NCBI GenBank assembly: GCA_040954595.2
Contig: CM082598.2
Coordinates: forward strand, 5,022,001-5,086,000
Source of the DNA: Balanoglossus misakiensis
Taxonomy: Eukaryota; Hemichordata
DNA: 64,000 nucleotides
Direction of reading: 5' to 3'
Below the pieces are notes generated by a model. That model was not told where the DNA came from. It searched no databases and saw only the letters and a program-made list of their open reading frames with translations. Positions 48,113-60,577 of this stretch are shown piece by piece. Position numbers and translations under genes: made by a program. Numbering within the stretch: the first letter of the stretch is position 1; every line of letters starts with the position of its first letter.

Positions 48113-48125
48113 GTTGCCAGGCAAC
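48113..48125. promoter_or_regulatory. Palindromic X-box (RFX-type) motif
   Basis: GTTGCC-A-GGCAAC is a perfect 13-base match to the symmetric X-box bound by RFX factors. The nearest gene start to the right is at 50.3 kb, so any target is unclear. Confidence 0.35.
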
Positions 48126-50156
48126 CTGGAGTGCATCGTTTAATACCGTTACAATACGATGACCCGAGATGGAATAGTTTCGATTTTTTTCAGAAAGCGT
48201 TTCTTAGATGAAAACGCAACTAAAGAGCTGTCGACAGACGAGCTATAAATTGATGAAAATATATTGAATCCTGCCTTCGCAAAGTGTCACCAGAGCTTCG
48301 ATCGAGTGTGATGTTTTCGCTCATGGAAATCGGGGTGGTATCGCATAAAAGAATCTGCTTTGGCTATAAACAAATCAAAGCTTCATAGTGTGTCGACGAT
48401 AATAAGCTTATGCGCCCCGGTGTAAGATTTGCTATCTGAATGCACAACATGCAATCTTGTTCTCTAATCAAAATACGTAATAGACTGCAAGAAATAAATT
48501 CACAATGTATGGTAATACGGTTTTCTTCCACCATATACGTGCAAAGTCGGCCCAAAATTTAAGTTAACCCACAGCACACGAGCTAGCAAGAGCCCAATCC
48601 AAAATTTAAATACAGGCACATGCTTCATGAATAATACTGGAATTCATTTAATTAAAACGTATTACACGTCTTCGAAAATATTTTATTATTCGTCCACACA
48701 CCATAAATTTGCACTGACCAGACCACTTTCTGTTATGTTTATGAATAAATATGATTAAAAACCGTCGACTGGATGAGTTTAACAAAGAAAAAACTAACAG
48801 CCAATTAATTTTACAAAAACTCATCGCACTTGAAATGAAAGCCAATTTTCTCTGCAAAAAATCATCAAATGAGCTAAAGTTCTATTCACTCGCCTATTCT
48901 TGTGGACTGTATTCACCCACTGCGTTCATTAGACTCACCTCTCAATACACGCAGAGCGAAATAATTTCACTTAATGACATATAGTGGTTCACTCTAGCGT
49001 AACTTGCTCATTTCACCGCCTTCATAATAAGACCACCAAAACAGTGCTGGGACAGACCGAATTTATTTTATGTTTAACGTAACCCAGAAACTGGATTTTA
49101 GACTTGACAATCGCCATGAAGTAATGGTATCATTGAAAATGAGAAACTTCTATTTTTCAAAAATTGTGCTATGTTTATTGCAAATCCTGTGGTTATATCA
49201 CTTCACGGCATATTTGCACTGAAAACCAGACCTGATTCTAAACATTAAAATCACAGGCGTTCCAAAACCGGCCCGGGGTTGATCACACGCTTTCTGGCTG
49301 GAAACCAAGCTTTTCTTGTTACTATATGGTTGGCTAGTTCCCCAGACGTTGTTATTTATATGACAATGATTGGTAATATAGAAAAAATTCTCCGCCTCTC
49401 TGTTTTATTCGTTTCTACGAAAATATATAGACTTGATATTTTAAAGGCAATGAAATGGAAATGATATAGCGTCTGTGCTAGTAAAACGCCCGTTGTCATA
49501 GTAATTCTGTGTTACGTATGGCCGGTGTGAATTCTGAAAACGGCAAAATTAGGTGAAATTGTTCCGAACTAGTTAAACAGGAATGATCTATAGAATTCAA
49601 CACACAATACCCTTTCTTCCTAACTACACGCTGACCTCTCCCGAAGAAAAAGAGTCGTTTAATTTTCCATAAACACCCTTCAGTCTATAAATTTAGGTGC
49701 ATGTAATGACGTGAAATTCTTCGATAACAACACGCTAAAGTTGTTATTTATGCGCAGCCACTTAAAAATGCCAGGTGAGGGTGGTATTGTACCAAATCAA
49801 GAGCGTGTCCAGTTTTCACACAACAAAATCCAACAGGTGGTTTTAAGCGTGCCCAGAATCGCAATCTAAACATGGTTTGTCTTCACAGTTGGTTAGTTTG
49901 CATTGTGTGGAGACAACAACAGAATTAAACACAGCAAACCCCCACTCAGCTGTGACCAGGGGGTTCTATTCCAAAATAACACACAGCTCTTGTTTAATTG
50001 TTATAAATGTGGGGGATTATATACTTCTTAGGCATTTGGTTTGAAGGTACAGGTATGCCAATCGGCCATTGACTTCTCAAGTGTATACATGTTCATGTAT
50101 ATATAGAGAGCTGATTTAATTCATGTTGTACACGCACACACACGCGCGCACAGAAA

Positions 50157-50163
50157 GAGAGAG

Positions 50164-50246
<83 letters not shown>
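50157..50246. repeat. (GA)n microsatellite just before the 50.3-kb exon
   Basis: About 80 bases of nearly uninterrupted GA ending about 40 bases upstream of the proposed splice acceptor. Confidence 0.95.
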
Positions 50247-50323
50247 ATCTGTAGAAATATAACACTCGATGTTGGCTTTCTTCCAGACCTCGCCATATCC
50301 CCCCCCCCCAAACAAACAGCATT

Positions 50324-51164
50324 ATGTCAGAAGAAGATACAGCGACGTGTAAACATCCCAGAACAAACCTGATTCTTGAAGAACTTCAAGACGGCTTTGA
50401 GAAGACGCTGACGATAAGGTGTACAGCGTGCAACACGGTACAGTTACTGATTTCATAATTATACTACATGTTATGCTATGCCTCAGATAAATTACTCTTC
50501 TCCATCTGTAATAGCACAACCTGTTGCAAAATTTAAATTGCCAAACTTGTACTACCCTTAGGTACTGCCGATTAAATCTTAAACACCACATAATATAAAT
50601 CACCCCATAAATTTATTTCAAAATTCCTTCATTTCATTAATTCCTTTCTTGTGTGAATAAAATGTAGTCAGACACGTTTCTGAGGTCACCAGACGATCAC
50701 AATTTGTATTCAGTCTACATAGTTCAATCCGGATCTCAGAAAATTGCCGTAAATTTTCACGTCCCTTTACATAGTCGCCATGGAAACGTGTGTGGCGATA
50801 AACTATCAATTATCACTGCACGTGAGAGAAACACAAACGCTGAAGGGATGAATAAATTTATCCAGTTTGATTTTTGGGCAACGCTCCGCACTCCTCGTCT
50901 TCCACTGACGCCCTCGCGCGGCAAATTGACTTTATGCTTTTGTTTCACAAGGCCGTCTACGCGCACAGTCGGCGCGAAGTGCCCGGATTGAAGGTAGACG
51001 AGGACACGTACATCGGGGACAAGGAATGGTACGAGAGTTCGAGGGGATTCAACCACAAGAAAGCCAAGAAAATGGGACTCAAAGTTGTCAAGATAAAGAA
51101 AAAACAAGAAAGTGGTGACATTGACGATGAGGAAATAGTTGTGGAAGATGACGACGATGAATAA
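50324..51164 (+). CDS. Small protein with CxxC and acidic tail (about 108 residues, unknown)
   Basis: Two coding exons are proposed: 50324-50437 (start [15 protein letters not shown], end IRCTACNT, donor gtacag) and 50952-51164 (start [14 protein letters not shown], acceptor tttcacag-like), phase 0. The protein has Cys9, His11 and Cys33-x-x-Cys36, a possible metal site. [20 protein letters not shown] stretch, a lysine-rich run (KVVKIKKKQ) and an acidic C-terminus (VVEDDDDE) follow. An acceptor cttccag at 50286 suggests an upstream noncoding exon. I do not recognise the family. The second exon is the stronger part; if the splice is wrong, its frame stays open leftward to ATG 50874. Confidence 0.5.
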
Positions 51165-51954
51165 ACCGTCTAAGTATGAGACCAAATAGTGAATGCTTAC
51201 AACTGTGCAAAAGTCCGGGATTTTGCTTTTGGCTAACGTGGGTTCATGTTCAAGGGAACCGGTCGTACAAAGGGTGTCCATAAATTCAAGTCCACTTTAA
51301 AGTTAACAATTCACTTTTAAATCCGTTTTATGCGAATATTTAGAAGTATTTTGTGTGTGCTGTTCTTTTCCGACCAGCGTCTTTAATCATACTGATTGTA
51401 CGTGGATATCGACGCTTTAAAATAATCATTATTATACATGCTTTACTAATGTAATTGTGGAAGAAGTAGATTTAGTTTAGGGCGAGTAGACTTATGCTCA
51501 GATAACTGGCTGAGATATTTATTGTGTCGTACTATACTATATCCATGATTTGCATCATATTACGAGTAATATATTGTATAAGGTGGGCGTATTTTCTGAT
51601 TTACATCATTTCAGTTTCAAATTAAATCTGTTCTATGTTATGTTATTATTCACACAATCAGATGCGTACGTTTCTGCCCGTTGCAATATTTGTACGAGAG
51701 AGAGAGAGAGGGGGGGGAAGAGACATACATGTATAAAGGCAGGCAGAGACATACACTGATGATACATATACATGTAGTATGTCCAGGCCCTAAGTAAATG
51801 TACACACGTGAGAACATCGCGTACAGTGATCGTGAATACCTGCGAGTGAAAGAGTTTAGTTGTTCGTTCTTATACGTACAACGGTACATTGTGTAAGAAT
51901 TTTTATCACCACACCTTAGAAGGAATATGTCATGAGAGCTTTAACTAAAGTGCA
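51165..51954. other. Spacer and probable 3' UTR of the 50.3-kb gene
   Basis: AT-rich, with a short GA/G run near 51695. No exon recognised. AATAAA overlaps the stop codon at 51160, too close to be a clear polyadenylation signal. Confidence 0.4.
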
Positions 51955-52255
51955 TCACCCTTTTCCGGATGGTTCTTTATGCGTGGAATTGCAGCTAACA
52001 AGTCCGGAAGCAGATTCTGTTCGACGACACCGCGTACTATGACAGAACCCCATGGCTCGATCGTGCAAGCACGACGTACCGGTAGTATTTGCATCGAGTG
52101 ACTGGCGGTGTATTCTTGCGCCCGCCCCCTGCACGAGCTCATTCCCTGAGCATAACGGTGCAAAAAAGGCCAAAATTTGGAAATAAATCGATGCAGTGAA
52201 GGAAAATCTTACCAGTATCCATGGAAGCAGAAAAGCCTGTGGCCGCTCCGGACAT
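51955..52255 (-). CDS. Candidate two-exon small gene (77 residues)
   Basis: ATG at 52255 opens MSGAATGFSASMDT and reaches a donor gtaaga after 43 bases (52213). A good acceptor (atgctcag) at 52146 continues the frame as NELVQGAGARIHRQS to a stop at 51955. The CpG-rich context and phase match make it worth listing, but codon use in the second exon is not convincing and no family is recognised. Confidence 0.25.
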
Positions 52256-53360
52256 CTCGTCTGCTCGCGTCGTCTGCTTATAATCACGTGATAATGACGT
52301 TTCGCGTTATGATTGGACGTAAGTACGCGTAGCAAGACCCCCTATCTACTGTAATACAGAAAGCTTCAGGATGTTTCCCAGTTATCGTGGAAGATTTCAA
52401 AGACTTCCTCATCACATCACAGCATAACACAACAGAACAAAAAAGAACACAACACAACACACGTAGGCACTTGTTTCATTTCGAGATATCGTATGGTCAC
52501 ACATAACATAAAATAATTGACCGAGTCACCTCATAGAAACAAACCAGGTTTTATTTACCTATTGTCCGTTAATTGCGATCAACTCGATGAATATACATTA
52601 ATTGAGAGCAGTATTATTACCAACAAAAACTTAAAGAAACTGTCTGCGTCGTTAGAAACTTATAATTTTATCAAAATTCGTATAAAATCCTGGTTCAAAT
52701 GATAAATTCATGGTGTGTTTTAACACCATACAAAAAAAAAACGGAATGGAAGCCGTACAGTTTAATGGTAGTTAATCTTGCTGGCACGGTGGGTATATGG
52801 AAAACGTTATTTCTTTTTTTTAATCAGATATGGTACAGGAGATTTAATTTGATTGTAGTTAAAGGTTGTCTGACATCGTGTGAAAAGAGTCCCCTTGTCG
52901 ATAAAGCATCACATAAAGCACTGGAAGATCGTTCACGAGAAAGACTAACAGCGCCCTCATCACAAATATCGTCCTTTACTTTCGTGGAAAATCAAAGCGA
53001 GCCTCGTTCCCATGCCACCCGACGCCATGATGCTTTTTGAAACCATGTAGAAAACATCACTGTCCTACTGAAGCGTTTTAGGTCGTCTGAATGTTTTAGT
53101 TGCACCTATACGCTATCACAATTCGGACTTGTCCTCTACATTCCCTGTTAGTTTGTCCGGATAAGGAAAAATATTTACAAAAGTCCAAAGAAACGGGCTG
53201 TCGTGTCCACATTTGCTTGTCACAGCACTGTCAACTGCATGTGGTCTCATAATCCTTCGTGCAGATATCAAATCGTATGAGCAATGAATTCTGCACTGTT
53301 ATAGCTCACTGTGTTCAAATGCAAATGTCAGTACTGCCCACATCGCTTTAAACCTTGGCA
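52256..53360. other. Spacer without recognised genes
   Basis: Includes an acaac-type repeat remnant (about 52420-52460). Reading frames here are AT-biased and match no family I know. Confidence 0.4.
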
Positions 53361-54011
53361 TTAGTAGGTTGGCGTGTCCGAGAACCCGTAGTTGTCGGCG
53401 TCGAGTTCAATTTTACCGGAAATGGTGTTCACGGGATTGGTGTAGCCCCTGGCGTACGGGTTGGCGTAGGTGGTCGCGCCGTAGTCATCGTCGAAGTGGC
53501 GGTATTTTCGGACGTACGTGTCGTAGAACCAGATGCCAAGTCCCAAAATGACCACCAGGCCCGCGATGCAGCCTGCCGACGCGGCGGCTACCGTTTCCTT
53601 TTGCAGACCTGAAAGTGCCAATCAAAAGTTCTGCGTTATCAAGGATTATTATTTAAAAGAACATTCCATTTTTTTTCAAATTTCACCACTAGATGATAAC
53701 AACGTATAGCATTTACAAAAAAAAAATATTCTAGTACTTTATACACGAGTTTTCACCCGTTCTATACAGTACATGACAAGCACCACACATTGGGACTGGT
53801 CGTTTTCCCCACACTGTCAAATTTCCTAAATTGACCCCAAGATGACACCGAATGAGTCAAAGTGCCGCCGGCCCTTGCCACGCATTGCACAACATACTAG
53901 TACATGTACTGTATATACAAAATAATGCCTACCTTCAACTTGCGCTGGTTTTACTAGAAGTATCGTGGCGACCAGCAGAAGAAAGTGTACTCGATGATAT
54001 GTCAACGCCAT
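53361..54011 (-). CDS. Small single-pass membrane protein (108 residues)
   Basis: Two coding exons, 54011-53933 and 53608-53361, join in a split Gly codon. The N-terminus MALTYHRVHFLLLVATILL is a signal peptide ending near VEG. Only about a dozen residues then remain outside before a Gly/Ala-rich transmembrane segment (AGCIAGLVVILGLGIWF). The cytoplasmic tail starts with basic YVRKYRH and is tyrosine- and asparagine-rich (DDDYGATTYANPYARGYTNP, ending YGFSDTPTY). Family unknown to me. A minimal ectodomain plus a tyrosine-rich tail is the layout of membrane adaptor or dimerising mini-proteins, but no ITAM (YxxL pairs) is visible. An acceptor CAG abuts the ATG, so a 5'-UTR exon probably lies to the right. 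Confidence 0.75.
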
Positions 54012-56722
54012 CTGAAATGATTAGATACAGTAATTTAGGGATTAGCCTAATAAAATCAGTGGAGGTGAGTCAAAGCTGAGGAAACTTTGCTGAGAGAGTG
54101 AGGAAAAGAGGGGGATAGAGGGCGAGAAGGGGGAGGTGAGAGAGAGGGGGGGAGAGATGATTGTCAGACAATGGATTATAAAAGTCGGATGAGTATTTAC
54201 TAGTAGGTGCTGATGGGTACTGCCTGTAGGCCATTTGAAGAAGAGAACAAATGCTTGTTTTCGACTCGCGACCTGCTGGAATTTTTTAATTATGGGATTT
54301 AGGTATTTTGAGTTAGAAATGGCACAGATCACAGTGTAATTAAAAGCTATTTGGTTGTTAAGAAAAAAAGAAAACGGGCCTTCTGAACGTACGTAGGCCT
54401 ATAACTGACCGTTACGCACGGCCCCGTATTGATCGGTTCAGCTGGCTGCTGGTCCCAACATTTGAATTCGGTGATTTAAATGCAAAACAGGTACGCACAC
54501 AATGGAATCGTGCGAGTCATCTAATTACCGGTAGCATGGGTTTTGTAATTTTCTGTGTCAGTTGAGGATATGTGGGCATGCTAACAGCTTTACTGGAGAT
54601 TTGACAGAATATAGTTTAAGAAAATAGTTCTGTCTGTCAAAACCGTACAATATTGACATGTAATAGATGATTTGCGACGCACTTCTTTGCCTGTAGTGTC
54701 GCACTTGGGGGGGGGGGGGCGGCTGGGTCTGAGTAACCTAAAGACGACACATTCAACGACGTTTGCTTGTACGGTCTGTACAATACGAACATAAACATAG
54801 CTGGATGAGAATGGTGCCATTAAAATTTCGATTCAACAAAATGGCGGTTAGCGAAAGTCGTTTACTATGATGCAGGTAGAGGGTAGTACGTGTACCGTGC
54901 AGATTTAAGAATGGAAAGAAAATGCAACACATCGGTTCTTGTTTTTGGTAAATATTACCAAAATACGTATAATGTAGGCCACAGAGTTGGTACATTATTT
55001 GCATTAATATAGACAGCACGTTATGTCAGTCGTATGACTTAACTGCCACCGTCGACATTCAAAATGGCGCGCATTAATTTTCGACCAGCTGTTCCACACA
55101 ATAGCATGGATGGTCCGTATTCACTTCACCCGAACGTCGTCGCAGCGTTTCTTCTCGACCCAAATGCACGACAGACTACTCGCAATTCTGTCCAACTTAC
55201 CTGTTTTCGCCCAAACCTGACACAACACCAGAAAGGCACGACGGGGAAGGGGTAAAGGAAGCTTGATTTCTTTGGAAATGTGGGATATATTAATCCTTTC
55301 CCGAACACGAAGAGAGTTCACAACCTACGTACCTTTTTTAAAAAGTGACCCTACCAAAGTGACCCAGGAGTAACTGCATCAACGCAGGCGGGATCAGTGG
55401 CGCATTCAGAAAACAGAAAAGGCAACGATTTGAATGTCAATTGGTATTGACGGGCGTGTCAATGGGAGATATTTTTCCCGTTCGGAAATTTGCATAATAA
55501 TAGGTCGTGACGACAGACAGCAATTTGCAAGGGCGAGGTGGTCCGTTGTTGTCTTGCAGTACAGGTATGGGGGCCCAGGCGACCCCATTATAACAGCACG
55601 GAGCTAGTGAGAATGCTTAAAATCGACAGAAGTTTGAAATGAACGATGAAAACTATTAAGAGAACGTATAACTTTACCCCTCCAAGAATTGATTATTGTT
55701 TTATAATCAGCAATACTGGCAAGACTATGATCTACGTTGCTTTCTGTGTTTGACCCGCCGAGAGACTGTGTTTGATCACAGCATGGAGCTCTACCTCCAT
55801 GATCATAGACAGAAGGTTTGACATCAGGCGGCCATCTCAAGATTACACGTGATTTTTAATTACGTTTGACGAGGTGACCATTAGTAAAATCACACGAGGT
55901 GGGAAAAACACACGAAAGGTGTGGCCCCTATTTGCAGTGAACATAAAAATTACAGTAAACATGTTCTCAACATATGTCCTCTTGAGGGCGCTACAACTTC
56001 GCTGGAGCTATGATGGAGGTATGGCGCACCTTCTTCAGTGTTCAGCTTTAATACCTAAACGCAAATGGGGTTCACTTGATAAATACTACAATAGCACATA
56101 AGGCTTTCTAACTCATAAAAATTCGATGTACACAAGAACTTATACGAAAACCAGGTTTCCTACTTTAAAAACTGCCGAATTAGTCGGAATCAGCTTTCAC
56201 ATTGACAAGGAAAATACATACAGAATGTGTCATTCTCACATAAATACAAGATAAATACATAACCAATTTGTAATTCTTACATTTAAAGGGCAAGGTTTAT
56301 ATATATTTGAACTAACTTACAACTTATAAGGTAAATGTAGACATAATTTGTAATTCCCACCTAAATACATTAACACATATGGTAACTTGAACACATTTGT
56401 AATGTTTAAAACATTCTTTCTCAAGGTGGCGAAACCCATAAAGAATGGAAGTCGGTATTTTGGCAATGTTAAAAACCTCGTCACGGTATTTTAGTTGATT
56501 GTAGTGGGAACTTGATAGGAAGATCGACATTTATGTTTGAGTGCACACTGTTTTGGCCAATCAGAGTTATACTCCCCGAACAGTGCATGCGCAGTGGGAA
56601 GAATGCCGATGGCGTGTGTATAAACAGACAAGTGGCACGTGTGCATTTCAGACCACCGTCTCTATTTAGCTAAACGGTATGATCGTGAAAACAATATGAC
56701 AATTATAGGCCCGCATCTTCGA
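54012..56722. other. Spacer with one candidate exon
   Basis: Holds a purine-rich tract (54095-54160), a G-run at about 54707 and the candidate exon at 55064. Nothing else is recognised; part of the right end is likely the 3' UTR of the SLC10 gene. Confidence 0.4.
55064..55255 (+). CDS. Candidate first coding exon (MARINFRPAVPHNS...)
   Basis: ATG in good context (aaaATGGCGC) opens a 63-codon frame in CpG-rich sequence: MARINFRPAVPHNSMDG, then PNVVAAFLLDPNAR. It could either stop at 55255 or splice at gtaaag just before the stop. No continuing exon was identified on the plus strand before the SLC10 gene, so this may be a small gene, a first exon or chance. Confidence 0.25.
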   Translation: MARINFRPAVPHNSMDGPYSLHPNVVAAFLLDPNARQTTRNSVQLTCFRPNLTQHQKGTTGKG

Positions 56723-59077
56723 TCAGCATTTCTCGTCGACGGTGGCATTTTCCTCGGTCTCATTCACACCCTGGGTCACCATTTCCAACAGTGTATTTTC
56801 CTCGGTACCCCCGTTGTCTTCGTCCTGATCTTTGCCGTGATCCGACCCAGCTTCGCCGGCGTCGGTGTCTTCCTTCACCGGGGAATACCTGGTTCTCGTC
56901 GACACGTAGGCGGTGAAGACGAGGGGCAGATACACGGCGAAAGTCTGGATGGCCGAATACACGGTGACGAACGCGCCCACCTGACCGGCGCTCTCCGGGA
57001 AGGTCAGCACGATCAGGGTCAACGCCACGCCCAGATTCTGCAAACTGGTTTCCACGGCGACGGTTCGGCGCTGTTTGGGAGGCAGCCTCAGCAGCCAGGC
57101 CGTCAGGTAGCTCAGGACGCCACCGACGGTTGGCAGGATGAAACCGATGGCCCATAGTTCCGGATGACTAGTGAAGACGTGGGACCGCAGGATGGCTTCG
57201 AATATCATATTCAGAGCCACGCCTATCAAGGCTACAATAGCCAAAACCTGAAATCAATCAATCAGTACATATGAACCAACCAACCAACTAACCAACCAAC
57301 CAACCAAAACAAACAGACAGACAGACAGACAGATAGACAGACAGACAAACAAACAACCGGTTGGTCGATCGACCAATCCATTAATCCATTAATTCATTCA
57401 TTCATTCATTCATTCATTCATTCATTCATTCATTCATTCATTCATTCATTCATTCATTCATCCATTCATCCATCCATCCATCCATCCATCCATCCACTAG
57501 CCATGGCAACCACCCAGGGAGTCAATCAATTTATCCACCGACAAACCAACCAATCGAACCAAACCAAAACAAGCAACCGTTCTACACAGCTGCAGAAAAC
57601 CACTTTTAATTATAACTTTATTACCAGAGTGTTTCGTCATCTCAATCCTCACCTTGCTGGTTCTCTCAGCCACGGTCTTCGACTTGTGGCGGATGAGCAT
57701 GCCCAGCAACACAGGAAAGACAATGGTGATCAAACTGATGACGATCTTTGTGTACGGGATGAGCGCCCTCTCCGTTGTCCAACTGCGGCTGTACACGAAC
57801 AACAACAGCGGCATCATGCCGAACGCAAAGACGGTCGAACAAGTCGTCATACATAGACTGAAAAAAGAAGAATCAAATTAAAGGGACAAAGTCTCTCTCT
57901 CGCTGCCTTTTTTCCATTAATTATGTTTGATACAAGACACTGTTTATGTTATTGTACATGTGGATATACAGTGAATCAATGATCAACAACACACAACTTC
58001 CATCCTGTTTGTATGATATGAGAGTAAAAACTCGCCCAATATGAATAAATGGTAAAGAACGATTATTCATTTTGGCGATTTTTTTCACTCTCCTGTCTAT
58101 AAGAGGTATGGAAGTTGTGTGTTCATTTACTATATATCCACAGGTAGAATAACAAACAGTGTCTTGTATCAAATACATGTATAATTAATGGAAAAAGGGC
58201 AGCGAGAGAGAGACTTTGTCCCTTTAAAGAATTTCACAAATACACATTCCCCTTTTTACGACCACTATGGAGAAACCTAACCTTCCCTACTTTTGACAAG
58301 TGCAGTACTCGTTTTTCGCCTATAAAAGTGTCACGAGAGATGAAAACTGCACTTTAAAATGGAGTCGAGTGACATGGTGTGGTGTACTGCGTCTAACAAT
58401 ATAACGTCGAGTTATTAAAACATTACCACAATACACGTATGTTGATCACAAATACTACACTGTTTTACGTGCACTGACTCCCATCAGAAAAAAATGGCAA
58501 CTCCATGTTTCATTTGTGACTTCAGGATAACCTTTTGAGTACATGATTTGCTAATGAAATTTATTTTTTGTAATTCCACGATCTCGAATTCTCACCTCAA
58601 GGACACGTCCCCTTTAATCCAATACGTCACAATATTCGAGCTTGTGCCACCTGGGCAACAGGACATGATTAAAACACCAATGGCGTACATCGTCTCCAGA
58701 CGGAAGGCATGGCAGAGACCGAACGCTGTCAGGGGAAGGATCCCGTACTGGCAGAGGAAGCCGATAAGAATGCCGAACGGCCGCCGAAGATGTCCGAGGG
58801 TCTCCTGGACGGTGATGACGCAGCCCATAGATGTCATCATGGAGAGAATAATGCTGAACACTGTAACGGTTTTCACGGTTGCGATTCGCTTGAACGTCTC
58901 GGACATCCCGACCGTGGACGTAGCGTTCAGCAGCGCCGCGGCCGTGGCATTCAATTCTCCCGCCCAGGTCAGCGTGGTGGTGTCGGTCGCGTTCGAAAGG
59001 GAAGCGTTCCCTCTACTGTACACGTCGTCAACCAGATAAGCTGACTGCGCTGTGGCGTTGGCAAGTGCGACTTCCAT
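56723..59077 (-). CDS. SLC10-type sodium/organic anion (bile acid) symporter, complete
   Basis: Three exons, 59077-58596, 57857-57653 and 57247-56723, join in phase to 403 residues; human ASBT (SLC10A2) is about 348. A long extracellular N-terminus carries five N-glycosylation sequons (Asn7, 24, 29, 43, 51). The membrane core follows: GCVITVQETLGHLRRPFGILIG, the SLC10 signature CCPGGTSSNIVTYW (140-153), CMTTCSTVFAFGMMPLLLF, and the sodium-site type motif VETSLQNLGVAL in exon 3. The C-terminus is unusually acidic (KEDTDAGEAGSDHG, DQDEDNGG). Family members take up bile salts or other sulfated or steroid anions with sodium at the plasma membrane; the substrate here cannot be read from sequence. 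A paralogue lies directly to the right in the same orientation. An acceptor at about 59102 suggests a 5'-UTR exon. Confidence 0.93.
57264..57495. repeat. Compound tetranucleotide microsatellite in an SLC10 intron
   Basis: Successive CAAC, ACAG, ACAA, then a long CATT run passing into CCAT, within the intron between exons 2 and 3. Confidence 0.9.
57881..58223. mobile_element. Family-2 MITE, full length
   Basis: TTAA flanks, agggacaaagtctctctctc to gagagagactttgtccct; about 22 bases from the acceptor of SLC10 exon 2. Confidence 0.85.
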
Positions 59078-60244
59078 GTCGTTTTTGAAGTCACTTTTCG
59101 ATCCTGGAAATGTTTGACGTTAATTCTTTAACCAGACGAAGTTCTTCTTTCTCTGGCGTCAGTTTGGCGGGCGAGAAGCGCTGTGTGCCTGTGCGAGAAT
59201 TCCAGTAACCAGCAGCAGAGTTTGAAGTCAAACTTTGCATAATCCCGCGCGCACGTAGTCACTTGTACATCAAAATAGAACCACACTGCTTGCCCTAGCG
59301 AATGTGCTGGTTTTGGTCATCTTGCTTATAAATGAGTCGCGGTGATATATATATTTAAAGCTCCATTAACTGTAACTTTTCGCTATGTCTTCAGTATTTT
59401 TCTTTTGTGTATCTACAATAGTTTCCTGTTCAAATCCCTGAAGCATGATGAAATAACCAATATTCAGCTTGTTAACACAACCTATATGTAAATACTAGCA
59501 ATCAGCATTATTATCGTGCAACATTTGTATTCAAGTCCGGACTAGAGTCCATCTGTCAACAATAACAACTGGCCGTTGCTTGCCTACATACAGGCTATTT
59601 TGACAAGCAGAGTACTGCATGGGTATATTGGCATGCTGATTGGAGTAGAACAAGAAATTGCATTAAATACACAGAACAAAACTACTGGGCATTTCATCAT
59701 AATTCAGGAATTTGAACAAGAAACTACAGTGCATATACACAGCGAAAAAACAGCGAAAAGTTACAACTTTTATTGATGTATTCCAGAGTGGTTTGCCTCC
59801 CAATATGATACAGCAAATTGTACACCTCGATTGCTAAAACACCGTAGTTAATGACCCAATTAGTACCGCGAGATCCAGGTATCATGGACTCTAAAATAAT
59901 GTCATCGGTCATAAATCACTAAAAGGGGCGGCATTTTGACGACTTCTGCAGCACAAGGTGCCTTTCATGGCCATTTGGAGCGTTTTGTGCTGGTCGCAAA
60001 TCCTTGTGCGAAACTGAACACCGTGACTGGCAAGGTTATGAATAAATAGTATATATACTAGTATATCGCTACCATTCATGTATATTTCTATTTAGGTAAC
60101 CTGATTTTATCTGGCTGTTTGCATCAAATTAACCGTTTATTTAGTCGCCATTACAAGAGTACACGACTTTCGTGGTAAGCGAGCACCGGTATAACAATTT
60201 TCACGAATTCAAAATTGGAGGTGTTGTCTGTTGACTAAGGATAA

Positions 60245-60577
60245 GTAGAAGATGGCAGAATTTTCTCGACTAAAGGGTGACGATAACGTCTTAAGAGCAT
60301 GTGTCAACCTGGAGACTCTTGTATACAGTCAATGCAATAAGAGAGTGTGTTGTCCTAACAGCAGACAAGATGGCGGCCACCATAGTCTGTGTCAGAGATC
60401 GGGAAAAGTCAGAAATTGGGTGGAAAGAAGGGACAAAACTAAAGTCTACTTGTGTGGTTCGCTTAATCCACTATTCGAATGCGTCGAACGCAAAATTTGC
60501 AGAACATTTGGATTGGACGTATTATTCGTACACACAAATTACACGCATGCGCATAAGACGGTCGTCGGCCTTTAAAA
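60245..60577. mobile_element. Family-4 MITE, degraded
   Basis: Retains agacaagatggcggccacca, gatcgggaaaag, gaatgcgtcgaacgcaaaatt and a terminal ttacacgcatgcgcataaga with ccttTAAA. The left end is decayed. Confidence 0.7.

Larger units (their letters stand above)
46090..50286. other. Gene-poor spacer
   Basis: A CpG-containing stretch (about 46400-47150) may hold a promoter or noncoding exon; the rest is AT-rich. It contains GA microsatellites and a palindromic X-box-like motif (48113). No protein-coding exon is supported; serine-leucine frames over the GA repeats are artefacts. Confidence 0.5.

Noticed and set aside
50093-50322. Serine-leucine repeat reading frames
   Set aside because: They are translations of the (GA)n microsatellite in several frames; the same holds at 47422-47731.
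56639-57157. Plus-strand 172-codon frame, and its counterpart at 62640-63158
   Set aside because: Antisense shadows of the GC-rich SLC10 third exons, which are in phase with their neighbouring exons.
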